Assembly (NCBI GenBank): GCA_018881555.1
Contig: JACAXG010000012.1
Coordinates: 5,444,087-5,508,086 of the forward strand
Direction of reading: 5' to 3'
Source: Amblyornis subalaris
Lineage: Eukaryota > Chordata > Aves > Passeriformes > Ptilonorhynchidae
DNA: 64,000 nucleotides
Shown here one piece after another: positions 37,003-48,320 of the stretch; positions within the stretch are counted from its first letter, which is position 1; every line of letters starts with the position of its first letter. Under the pieces are notes generated by a model. It was not told where the DNA came from. It searched no databases and was given only the letters and a program-made list of their open reading frames with translations. The translations under genes were made by a program, and so were the position numbers.

Positions 37003-40000
37003 ACTCAGCAACAAAAAGCATCATGGTGTCAACAGTAGTTTCGTACTAAATCCAAAACACAGCACTGTACCAGCTACTAGGAAGAAAATTAGCTCCATCC
37101 TACTGAATGCAGGACAACATCAAACACTTCACAGTATTTCTGTGAGCTCAATGCCTGGTATCTGTTCATGACAATAATTTTGCTAACTACACCAGTCAAA
37201 CACTGATTAAGATAGTTATTGTCTCTAAGCACAACTTCTGAAAATCTGTTTGAATGACTTTCAAAAGATGCAAAGTACTTGGAAACTTAAAAATGGAGTG
37301 GCTTTAAATCATGATGGGAGATCTGATGCAGTTTCCTGATTAAAAGTTCAGTGAAAATAACAATTGCAAGAATGCAAGTTGACGGTTCCTGCATCAAGGC
37401 GAGTATGTGCAAAATACGAAGGGTGTCCAGTTTGATGGAACAAATAGCTAATATTTTTTTCCACTTTTTACTAACAGGGAAGACAGATGACATTTTAATN
37501 GTGTAATGAAGACCCTGATTGCCTTTGGTGACAAAATATGCCATGAGATCCGAATAGATACGATGGATAAGAGCACTTGCATTGTATGTTTCTGCTTCAA
37601 GTGTCATATTGTTTTTTCTTTTTTTTTTCTCTGCCAACAACAGTCCTTCAATCCTTCAACTTTTTAATAAAGAAGCAAAGGCTGTGATGGAAGTCTGTGA
37701 AGGAAGTCTGTGAAGATAGGAAAATTGTGCTCAAATGTCAGTGTAACTACCATTTTCATGTTGGTCTTAAAATTTAGTTTTGCCAGCAGAGAATATGCAA
37801 GAGTTTAACTGTTTACATGAAGAATTTAGAGCTGATTGCTTTGTGCTAAGAATCACAACTAAACACTGAATCACTTTGACATATTTCTTATGGCAGTAAT
37901 GTTTGCTCTCTTTTACTATCAGCAGAGACGTTTCCAGGATTGTGTTCTTGGTTTTGTAATTTTCAGAGGTCTTTGTGCAGCAATGTCTGCATTGGCATAC
38001 GCTTGTATTTCTTCTCACATATTTTCCCTATGTTTTGGGGTTTTGGTTTTGGTAAAGCATAGTTGAAGTACCCTAGACCATTTCTTCTCCTTACTGGAAC
38101 ATTTACCCTTGGCTTTTTTGGAAGGAAGATATTCTGTATATACAGCCTTGTCCTGTATCCTTGATGTGCTCATGTCTCAAAATCAGGAGAAGGAAAAATT
38201 TGGGTGCATAATGAACATGTGGTGGGGCTCAGTCCTAACTATTTGGCCAAGCAATTACAGAATCACAAAAGTTCAAAACGAACACAATGAAGTGTCATAA
38301 TCAGAAATGTAAATGAACCACAATACTTGTAAGAAGCTAATTAACAGGCTAATAAATCCCTGTAGCAATGGATTTATTCCATTAGAACTCTGGAAAAGGA
38401 GAACCGATTTTTTCATTTACATGGAAAAAATGCTTTCAAGGATACCTTGTGGGTCAGACCAGTGCTCAAGTTTAGGAGGTTATCTGACACCCTCCTCCAG
38501 AGGTATAAACTGTAATCTAAAAATAATTTTGAGTGTTACTGAAACTGAACGATAAGCTGTGGAAGAAGACTCCTTCAGGAACAAAGAATAAGTGTTACCT
38601 CTCATTTTCAGGAGTCCACATCTTGTCCATACATATGTAGTCACCCCTAACTTCATGCTTTTCAGTTAGCTGCACAAGGATTTCCTACTGACTCAGGGCC
38701 ATCTTTTCAAACCTAATTTTATAAGGCGTTCTGCTTGGTATCAAGTGTAAAGATCTGCTTGGACAGCCAAGTGACATTTCCCTGTGGATGGCAGCGGTAC
38801 CTGCCAGCCACGTTGGCACTGGAGCTAAGTCTGGCCTCTGTCAACTCAACTAGAATACAACATGCAATTTTATCATAGCTCAGCTGCCAATATCATATTA
38901 TGCAACACTACTGAAATTTGAAAGTAATCAATACCTGCAATTCCATTATTTATAGAAATTCCTTTAACTACAATGTGCTAAGGGAAGAGTGACAGGCTAG
39001 TAAGTGACTTTAAAAAGAGACAAATTGCTCTTTATTAGGAAAAGAAAGGATAGAACAATGTCTCTTTTTTAGTTTTAGGTGCTGTAACTGAATAACATGT
39101 AACTGGTAAAAACATTTGTTTTGTTCTGCTTTCCTCCAGACTCACTCATCATTCTGGTCACCCTACAGAGTCTTTAAGGGATGGTAGAAGATTTTGGATG
39201 AGAAGACTTTCTCCATAGCTGTATTTGCTCGGAAGTGGCTGTTAATGATCCTTCAGCACCTCCGAAACTTATTCCAATACAGTTTATTGGCGATATTGGC
39301 TGTTTCCTCAGCTGGTTGTTTTCACACCAACCATTTTGTAATTGTATAAAATCACTCTTCTGTGAGCCAAATTTATACAACACAATTCTTTCTTCAACTT
39401 CAAAACAAATCCTGTAAGCTCAATTACCCATTTTCACTTAACATCTTCATTGAACAATAATTGCATGAGGTCGAGTCTTTTTTGTAAAAATTTTGTATTA
39501 ATATTTTGCATATAAAACATTGCTACAGTTAAATACCACTGGAAGTCTAAATTATTCTGTTCTTTCATAGTTTAAGAAGGGAAAACCCTTAAAAAATGTG
39601 AACAGACCTTTATCCAACTGTAACGCTCTTAGTAAAAGAGGATATGTCAATGGGGCAGGGAAGAGGGAAGGATTTTCACACTTACATGTAGCTGCTTTTG
39701 AAACTGAAAGTGTCAACTTATATATCTATAAAACTAAATACAATTCCTCAATCGGGAAACAGATTAGACAAAGATTTACGGTACTTTATTTTATTATTTG
39801 CACTGGGATAAATCTGAAGCTTTCCAGTAAGCAGCCAAGGTTCAGAGACACATGGGTGGAGATGGAGGACAAACACATCAGCCTAAAGACATTAATTAGG
39901 GCTTAAATACTTCATTAGCAATGTACATGTTTTAAGCTCTTCTCTTGAGGTGCCTTAAAATTAAGAGGTACAGAGGGCATCTTACCAAGAGCTACCTGGT

Positions 40001-40079
40001 CATGAGCTACAATGTCTTTGGTAACCTGACTTGCAGGTCATAGTTTCAAGTGTTGCCAAGATTGTCACTGATCAACTGA
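37003..40079. other. Non-coding stretch, no gene seen
   Basis: About 3 kb without a supportable exon. It includes a perfect 13-bp tandem duplication (37689-37714) and a phrase at about 38451-38462 (GGGTCAGACCAG) reminiscent of old amniote interspersed repeats. N at 37500. Confidence 0.5.
37689..37714. repeat. 13-bp tandem duplication
   Basis: GGAAGTCTGTGAA is repeated exactly at 37689-37701 and 37702-37714. Confidence 0.9.
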
Positions 40080-40345
40080 AGAAAACTTTGTGCCCAGGGT
40101 TAAGTGATAAAAAACAGCCCAACACAGCACAGGGTTTGGGCAGAGCCACCGGTGCCAGTGGGAAGCAAAGGGGCCCGTGACCCCAGGGTCTGGGGAACAG
40201 GGACATCCTTCACAGGCAGTATCCCTGGAACCTGCAGTGACCTGACCTGCTGCGACTTGCACTGTCCCCATTCCAGAGGGAATTCAGAGCTGCAATTACC
40301 AGTCCAATGCCCAGGCCTTTTCTCCACAGCTGACCCAGCCCCACT
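40080..40345. other. GC-rich patch, unidentified
   Basis: About 265 bases much richer in G and C than the flanks, with an 88-codon plus-strand frame and 68- and 75-codon minus-strand frames that overlap each other. No motif is recognisable. It could be an old insertion or a non-coding exon. Confidence 0.25.
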
Positions 40346-40376
40346 GTGGGTCTGGTTGGTTGGGTTTTGATTAACA

Positions 40377-40390
40377 AACCCTTAAGGGTT
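40377..40390. repeat. 14-bp perfect palindrome
   Basis: AACCCTTAAGGGTT reads the same on both strands. No regulatory assignment made. Confidence 0.8.
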
Positions 40391-40611
40391 CAGCAGCTGC
40401 TTTAGCTTATTTAGATTTCAAGATGTGCTGCCATCCTCTCAAGGCACTTCTCTTTCTCTGTCAAAGACGTTTGTTTCCTTACTATAGCAGATTTTAAAGG
40501 AGAGAGAAACAGGATTTCAACTCAGCAGGTATAGAGGGCACCATACAGGTGCAATGAAAAAACAAAGAGTTGGAAAGCTTTTGTCAGCCTAAAATACTGC
40601 CTGGTTTGGTA

Positions 40612-40706
40612 AAATAATAATAGTAATAATAATAATAATAATAGTAATAATAATAATAATAATAACAACAACAACAACAACAGTAACAATAATAATAATA
40701 ATAATT
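40612..40706. repeat. Compound (AAT)n/(AAC)n microsatellite
   Basis: About 95 bases of AAT units with occasional AGT substitutions, a central block of five or more AAC units, then AAT units again. The poly-Leu run of the 70-codon minus-strand ORF at 40522-40734 is a translation of this array, not a protein. Internal substitutions suggest an aged but once expanding array. Confidence 0.95.
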
Positions 40707-42070
40707 GTAGCAACAGCCACTGAGAACCTACCATTTTAAACAGCTGTGACTCTCAAACTATGACAACTACCAGCCTGTACACCTCTACATTTACCCCCTT
40801 CAGTCTGTGTGTCTCTTTGTCTGTAAAAATAGTGGATTGTATTTGCTCTTTGGGTAATTCCCCTGATAAAACACCCTAATTTCCTCTGAGAAGCAATGCA
40901 TAGAAGCAGGGTTGACTATCTAGTCTGTGACATGGTCTCAGTGTGCTCAGTTCTGATTAAAATTAGTAGTTGCAAAGCCATTAATATATCTGAATCTGAT
41001 CAGTTATAATTAGAATAACACTGTCACAGTAACAAAGCAACATGAAAATGTGCAGTTCCTTTAGAGAGGAAGCAACTGCAGAAGAGCCACTCTGCAGATA
41101 TAGCATTTTACATAGCTAATAACTTTGTGGGTAATTCTGTGTATGCAGGATGGCTTGAGTTTAAAGATAAACAAGGTCTGGAATTTCCTTTTTGTGACAA
41201 GTCCCACTTGCAGAAAACATTTCCAAGCAGAACTGCAAGAAGAATAGAACATTTCAAGCTCCTCAAAACATTGTAACATTATTACAATTTTTTTAAAATA
41301 ATACATTTCAGCACTCCTGAAAACTTGATGATATACTATCGTGACGTGAAATAGGCTACTCTGAGTCAGCTTTAAATTAAAGGTGTGGTTTTTTATAGCA
41401 AAGCACTACTTTCAGGGAATTGTAATTTGTTAGAATGTCTTTCCCTGGTTCTGTTCTCTTTGACAAGCTAAGGACTCCTGTCCAAATATGCATCCCACTG
41501 GAAGTACTGTTAATAATTGATTACAGCTCACTGGCCAAACAAAATCAGCTTTTGAAAAAAGCTTTGGAAGCCCTGTTATTCTAAAATATTTTTTTAAGAA
41601 ATGTTAAAATAGTCTGATTTTAAAAAATATCCAAACAGATAATCAATACAGCTTGCATGCCAAGAGAACCCACCACTCTCAAGCTACATGTTTTTGAAAA
41701 GTGTTTGTGCGTTTAAATACAAAGAAACACCTTTTTATCCTATGCTAAACTTGATTACACATGGATGACCAATGACAAAGAACACTTTCAGGAGGAAACC
41801 TAAGTCTGTGATGGGCAATCAGAGAGGCCTTTGCATTACTGGAATAAATGGGAGTACTGGTTACAGCTACCGAGATATAAAAATAGAGCTTAATTTTTAA
41901 CATGAAGTATATTTTTTTGGTTTTTTTCCTAATGACGTTTTTGACATCTTTGCATATTCAGAGATTTAAAAAATGGAAACCCAAGTGTATCAGCATTATT
42001 CCACAAGGAAGAATCCCATTCCACTCTTACCTATTATTTCCTGCTTGTTCCCTACAACTACAGATTGGTT
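40707..42070. other. AT-rich non-coding stretch, no gene seen
   Basis: No exon, RNA gene or mobile element recognised. Confidence 0.5.
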
Positions 42071-42096
42071 GCAACAACAACAACAACAACAAAAAA
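42071..42096. repeat. (CAA)n microsatellite
   Basis: Seven CAA units running into an A run. The Asn string in the plus-strand ORF at 41902-42198 comes from this repeat. Confidence 0.9.
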
Positions 42097-43260
42097 GGAA
42101 ACATTAAAATTACAGCTTCAGTTTCAGTATCAACAGTACAACATCAAGACGTCGCCCTGACTGGTAATGCTGCAGCGGGGGCCAGTTTTCAGCAGTGACT
42201 ACCCCAGCTCAGCACACCGCCCTGCCTCCTAGCTCAGCACAGTTATATGCCACAGGCTCCCAGCAGGGCAGCTGCTCCCTGTGCCAGCCGAGGTGTTCAG
42301 CTGCCTGCGCCAAGAGCACTTCCAAACCTTCCCAGTGTGTGGCAATACAAGTGTTAAAATGAAAGCCAGGAAAGCTCAAGTCTTAATTCCAGACTTGGCA
42401 TTCACCTGCCATGCCTAATTATATGTTACATTAGCACTCATGAAGAAGAGAATCCGCAAGTGATTGTCTGTAATAAAAGGGACTGTCCACAGTTCAAGCT
42501 GCACACCACAAGCACAAAGCTTGCATATGNTTGTGACTCTTCTCATCACGATGTGCCCTGGTGTCCCAGTTACTTTCTTACCTTGGCTGAGGGCTGGTAG
42601 GAAATCTATTCTTTTTCCTTATGTATGGAGCTATACTCTGCATGGAGAGTTTTACAAGCCCATTATGCCGTACATAGGTTTCCCAGGCAACCCTTGCAAT
42701 ACAGGCTTCACTATCCAAGTTATCTATGTTGACACACCACATACCATCTGCCATTACTACAGCTGTTGCCTCTACCACTTTAAAGTTTTCAAACTTTGAT
42801 AAGAGTTACATTTATGTATCATTTAATAGGGGGAGAAACTAAAGCAGTTGGTGATAGATCTGCTCTGGTACATGGCTATTACACAAGCTACCATGCCATA
42901 CTCTCTCCTTGTGGGGTTTTTATTTATCCACAGAAAACACAGAAGTGATTCAGAAAAGGTTAATCAACTGCATTTCATGTTTATAACTTGAAAAAGAATC
43001 AACACATAAATAGAAAGTAAAAACATTAAAATAAAAGCATTAAAAAAAATCATACTTGTTCATAGATTCCTACCATTTTTTAAGCAAAAGAAAGGAAATA
43101 AACCACTTTATTTTAAAATAGACTTCTTTATGACATCTCTACTATTGAAATAAAGAAGGAAATAGAGCCTGCAATCTGACATGCAAATCAGAGTTGAGCA
43201 AGGAGACAGATCTTCTAATTCTGTAGCAAGCACACTAAAACCTGCAAGCAGTACACAACA
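42097..43260. other. Mixed non-coding stretch
   Basis: A GC-richer part at about 42150-42320 is followed by AT-rich sequence. A 111-codon plus-strand frame at 42464-42799 is crossed by an N at 42530 and has no recognisable motif. Confidence 0.45.
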
Positions 43261-44050
43261 CGTGCTCATCATTCACGTGTGCTTCTCTTCCTTGCTAAAT
43301 CGGCACTAGACACAAGGAGGACAAGGCACAACATGACCATGAACTGTGGCTCTGGCTCAGGTACCGAGTTTCCTTGCAGGTGTCTGGCTCTGCTCCAGCC
43401 CTTCTGCAGGGATCTTCCTCCCCAGCAGAGTGGTAACTCCTCACTGGCTGTTTCAGCGAAGGACGTTCGGGTCTGTACACCTCAGGAGACACAGAAATTA
43501 CTCTTTTCACCTCTCGCTGTTTTGGAATTGTCCTAGTCTTACAGCAAGATTGATTTTATCCATTTAGAAGAGTGCAAACATTGAAGAAACTGCAGCTTTT
43601 ATAAAGGATGAAAACAAAGCTAATTTAGACTTTTTCTTAGCAGCAGTTCTAAAGGAAAATGAATGGAAGGAGATGCAGTTTAAGCTACCAAAAGCGTTGG
43701 CAGACAGCTGCTTAATCCCAGAATTGTCATGTCGATTTAAACCCTTCCCCTGGCAGGGATTCAATTCTTTTCATCTCTCCTGGGATCTTGAAAAGGTCGG
43801 AGAGAGAACATTACTCTTGTGCACATGCGGGCTTGATTGCCTTTCTGGAAAGCCATCTAAGCTTGAGGCTTCAGCTGGCAATTCAGGAAAGGAAGGTCCC
43901 AGGTACCTGAACAGGGACAGGCACCGTTCAGCTGCTGCTGACACCACACTCCCACAACAGGCAAACGTAATCCTCAATGGCTCCTCAGCATGTGCCAGGC
44001 ACCCACAGGACCCTGTGGAATCACCTCAGCTGACAAGGCCACCATAATCA
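43261..44050. other. GC-richer block with overlapping frames, unidentified
   Basis: This 800-base block carries plus-strand frames of 85 codons (43279-43536) and 124 codons (43673-44047), plus overlapping minus-strand frames. Composition is moderately GC-rich. The frames are separate and have no family motif, and both strands are equally open, which argues against coding. It is one of the better places to look for a non-coding transcript if expression data exist. Confidence 0.25.
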
Positions 44051-47000
44051 TTTTAAGTGCTTCCGACTGTATTCAGTGCATATCACTGTGTAATGTGGCC
44101 TGAAGTGTTTTACCCTGCTGATACCATGGGGATGCTTTCCCTGATGTGTGGAAAGGAGTTTTGCTCTCGGATCTTGTGGTTTGTGTTTGGTTTCCCTGTT
44201 TCCATATCTAGTGAAACAGGCCTATCTCCACTTTAAAGATTAGAGGGGAACAGAAGAGATACCTGATTCATAGCTGCATTCATTCACCTGCATCTCCCAC
44301 AGGGGCTACACCTTTCCCGGATCAGACGTACTGCAGAGCACGACTATCACCATGCAACAAAACCACACTCAAGCACAGCAGAAAAAGCCCTCTCTTCTAT
44401 GTGTAATGCTGATCCATGCCTTTACAAACTCAAGGTCTTCTTATTAAAATTTCTTCTATATAAAAATGGAGCCATGGGAATGGAAAAACTCAAGCTGGTA
44501 TGAAACACAAGAGCCATCTGCTCAGCAGCAGGGACTTCAGCAAGCTCCTCATGGAGGGCTCCTTTCTCCCCACTGATCTGTCGATGTCCGGTTCATTTTT
44601 TCACCCAGCCCTCCACAGGGACAGGAATAAGGACTGTGTTTGCCAATACAACACTCTTCAGACCATGGAAATTGCATTTAGCTCATGATCAGTCATTTTT
44701 TCATGCCTAGGAAAAACATGTATGCATACATGAGTTCCTATTCACCAAAAGAACTTGTAGCATAACCCAGAGCAAAAAATCTGCAAGTCAGGTTGCTAAA
44801 CTGCACATCCCCGAGGGGCTAGGGAGTGGAAGACAAAGCAACGTGCACTGAAGCCAGGCTGCAACCCACCAAGAGGTGCTGATGGGAGGCTGAGCATGGC
44901 CAGTCCCTGGGAATGGTACACACAGGTGTTCTGCATCCCCCCCTCTCCTGACCTCAGAGGGACACCAGGAAATCTTATTCTCAAAACTAATGCATTGCAG
45001 AGCAGTCAATAGGAAATGCAGGAGAGCCCCTGCCCTGCCTCAGTTGATTTTACCAAAGGTATTGGCCATATACTCCNCCCTCCTCTGACTTTCCAGGGAG
45101 CATTTTTGCTCCTTGTCATCTGCAAAGTCTTCTAGGACCTGCCAAGACTACCAGAAGTCTTCTCTAAGCAGTCAGTCAAGATTTCTGCCCTGCACCCACG
45201 AGCGTGCCAAAACCAGCCTTGGCTCATCCCAACACTACCAGAGCACTGAGCCTCCTCTCCTGAGCTGCCACTCACCAGCCATCTTGTTGCCTCTGAACAA
45301 TGACTGAAAGGACATTTGGTCCCCAAACCACTTTCCTGTCATGGCTTTCAATCAGTCTAATAAATTTTCATAGTCACTTTGGAAAATTCAACAAGAGGAT
45401 ACTGTTGTTTTTTTTCCCATCAGCTGTGTCATACACTTTAGAGTTTCAAGGAAGTTTAAAGGAAGAGTAAGGAATGAACCTACCCTTGTTTTAATCTGAA
45501 AGGATTGGAAAAGTTTAATTTAGTATAAACAAATTTCTGTGACAAACATGCATGATTTCATACTTTCAAAAGCATTTTGTTTCCTAGTACTTTCTAACAA
45601 TTCAAAGTACCCATAAATGCCTGGTCATGAGCTATAGTATTCCCTACATATGACCCCACATACACGTGATCACAAAAACCAGAGCTAGACAATTGAGCTT
45701 TCTGCCAGAAAGCTACACACAACCATGAACACAGCTAAAAGAGAACAGATTTATATTAGGGCATTTTTAATTTAGAGGTGATACCCAGTGATCTGCTACA
45801 GTCTTTCAAGCAATCATAACATTTTTCTTTGTTCTTTTTCTCCCAGGTATTCCTACTTTATGAAATGCACAATACAGTAATACAGGGTATATATTTTTAC
45901 AAAGCATAAATTCTCCTCTTTTTTTCTCCTAAACTGCCATTTCTAGGTGCTGAATAAAATTATGATAAGTTGTATCATACTCTGTATATTAGCACTGGCT
46001 GATCAAAAGCAAACTTTGTAAGACAAGTTTCAGTGTAAGCACGTACATTTTAAGAAAGTTTAGACTTTGAACTGAAGGAATAAAAATTAGATCTGCAAAC
46101 TCATCTTGATATTTGGCCATACTGTGAATGAAGACAATGAGGGAAAAATCTACACTATAAATATTTGCTTTGTTGTGCTTGATATTGAAATTTTGTGGAC
46201 TTTCATAACAGATGCAGAAATATCAAAGCCAGAGAAGCAGCAAACAGAAGAAGCAAACCAAAGTGCAAAATTACTTGTAGAGAATTGTAGTTCCTTGAAA
46301 CTTGTAGTTCCTTCCTTACTGCAGGAACTGTCTGCAAATTTTCACTGATGGAGCAAAAAAAGAAGCACAGTGAAAAACATAACTGAACAATCTCATTTAT
46401 TGTTTTCGGACAGATTTATTTTCATCTGGACTTCTTGGGACCATCCTAAAATTACTTCTCAAAGCCTACAAGCTCTAGAGTTGCTACAGGAAGGATCGGA
46501 AATCACATTTGGTGCACAAAGAAACAAAAGAATCTCTTTGAGTATCTCTGTAGTACGTGACTCACAATGGCAAGCTGACTAGGCTACAGGCCAAGTCTCT
46601 ATCTTGAAATGGCTCATTTATTGGCAAAGTTTTGTCCTGAATTTATCTAGATCTCTTTTAACAAAACATCCCAAAATAATACCTTTGCCTGCAGCTGTGC
46701 TCCATGTGTGGAGCCTAGTAATGTGGCACTGTTGTTTTTATTTTGAAATCATGGCTATGGTCATTCACGGACCGAAAACTCCATAATCTTTGTGGACTAT
46801 CCTAAGAAAGCTAGCTGAAGATTTTCAATTTCATTTTTTGCACAAGGCTGTAAGAACATTATTTGAATGTATGCAAGCATTCAGGAGTGAACTGACCTTG
46901 TGAGGCTCTGATTTCTGTACATTCAAAGATTTAAACGTAAGATAGTGATACAAATCCCTACTCAAATGTGCGTTTATAGCTCTCTGCTAAACACAATAAA

Positions 47001-48100
47001 GAACTCCCAGCAGACAGCATTTTTATTTGTGTGTGGGTGTACTCCAGCTCTGCATTTCATTCTCTAAGCAGCACTTAGCAATATTTATTCAGTCATTTGA
47101 GTTTTGTATAACACATATAGTTTTACATTTAGATAAAATATCAACTTTGGAATATCAATACCATAATATCCTTTTTAAAAAAACCATAAAGTTTGTACTA
47201 TCAGATTGAAGTATATCAAAACAAAGTCCTGCCACATTGTTTCAGATTTTTATGGAATACTGATACATATTGATACTTCCTCACAGACTTTCAGCTCTAT
47301 CATAGAAACTGACTGTAAATTCACTGTGTCTATAGGCTCAGCATCTGCAGCAAGTCTCAGCCAGCCCCTGTGCAGTGCAGTGGTGACTGGCCACACCTCT
47401 GTCCAGGGCCCGATACTGCACCCTTCACCAAGGGTTGGCAATGGCCCACGGAATAATCCCTGTATTTCAGCTATGTGGCAGTAGAATATGATCTACCTTG
47501 AGCCCAGTCCTGGTAGCATCTAATAATAAAACCTTGTATTTCCCCCACACATGACCCAAACAGTACAGGTAACCAAGGTTGCAGCTACAACCCCACAATA
47601 AGAAAGTGTGATGCAGAGTAAGACATGCCAAGCAGGAAGTATTTAAGGGCATTTTNTCCTGTCCTTCTTTCTCACTGAAGAGCATGTCTATGTTCTTGCT
47701 TTGGCTCAGATAGGGAGAGATGGTTCAAATTGGACCTAGCTGTAAGTCCCTGCTTCCCTCAGGTTTGTTTCACGTAGCAGTGTCCAAGTACACAAATTGG
47801 ATAAAACAACTGGAAGATATCTTCCAGCAGTGCATCTACAGTACTCCCAACAGCAACAAAGATTCACCACACTGGATGAGTTCAGATGAGTCCAAATAAA
47901 AACATGAAAAATGCATATTAAGGATGTCAGGTCTTCAGCAGCAACTGTTCTGCTCTGCAGACCTGCTCCTACTGATCTGCACTACTGACTGACGTACAAG
48001 CCTGACCAGCATGGTTTCAAACCACAGGGGCATTTTGCTACCAAATGTTTGCCTGGCAGAATATGTATTTCTGGTCACATAAACCACCAAGACTAATCCC
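44051..48100. other. Non-coding stretch, no gene seen
   Basis: About 4 kb. A GC-richer part at about 44800-45310 holds short overlapping frames on both strands; the rest is AT-rich. Single Ns at 45077 and 47656. No mobile element recognised. Confidence 0.5.
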
Positions 48101-48239
48101 TTTGCGTGATGGACATTTGTTGCATCTTCTGTTCAACATCATATGAGTTTCTTGGACAAAGTCCATTATTTAGATGTTGGCTGGTGCACATGCTTATTTT
48201 CAAAGGAGCTTTTAATCCACTTATGTTTAAAAGATTTAT

Positions 48240-48275
48240 TGGTTTAATTATTGGTTTATTTTCTGGTTTATTCCT
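48240..48275. repeat. Three 12-bp spaced TGGTTTA motifs
   Basis: TGGTTTA starts at 48240, 48252 and 48264, exactly 12 bases apart, giving three divergent 12-mers head to tail. It may be a decayed minisatellite or spaced binding sites. Confidence 0.7.
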
Positions 48276-48320
48276 ACCCTTTGATGTTACTGGTTATTAT
48301 AAAGCTCCTATAAGGGGCTG

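Noticed and set aside
40100..40345. GC-rich patch considered as an LTR
   Set aside because: No TG/CA ends with target duplication, TATA box or polyadenylation signal in proper order.
40522..40734. Minus-strand ORF with a long Leu run
   Set aside because: Translation of the AAT/AAC microsatellite.
43673..44047. 124-codon plus-strand ORF
   Set aside because: Open on both strands because of GC-rich composition; no motif. Kept only as a place to check for transcripts.
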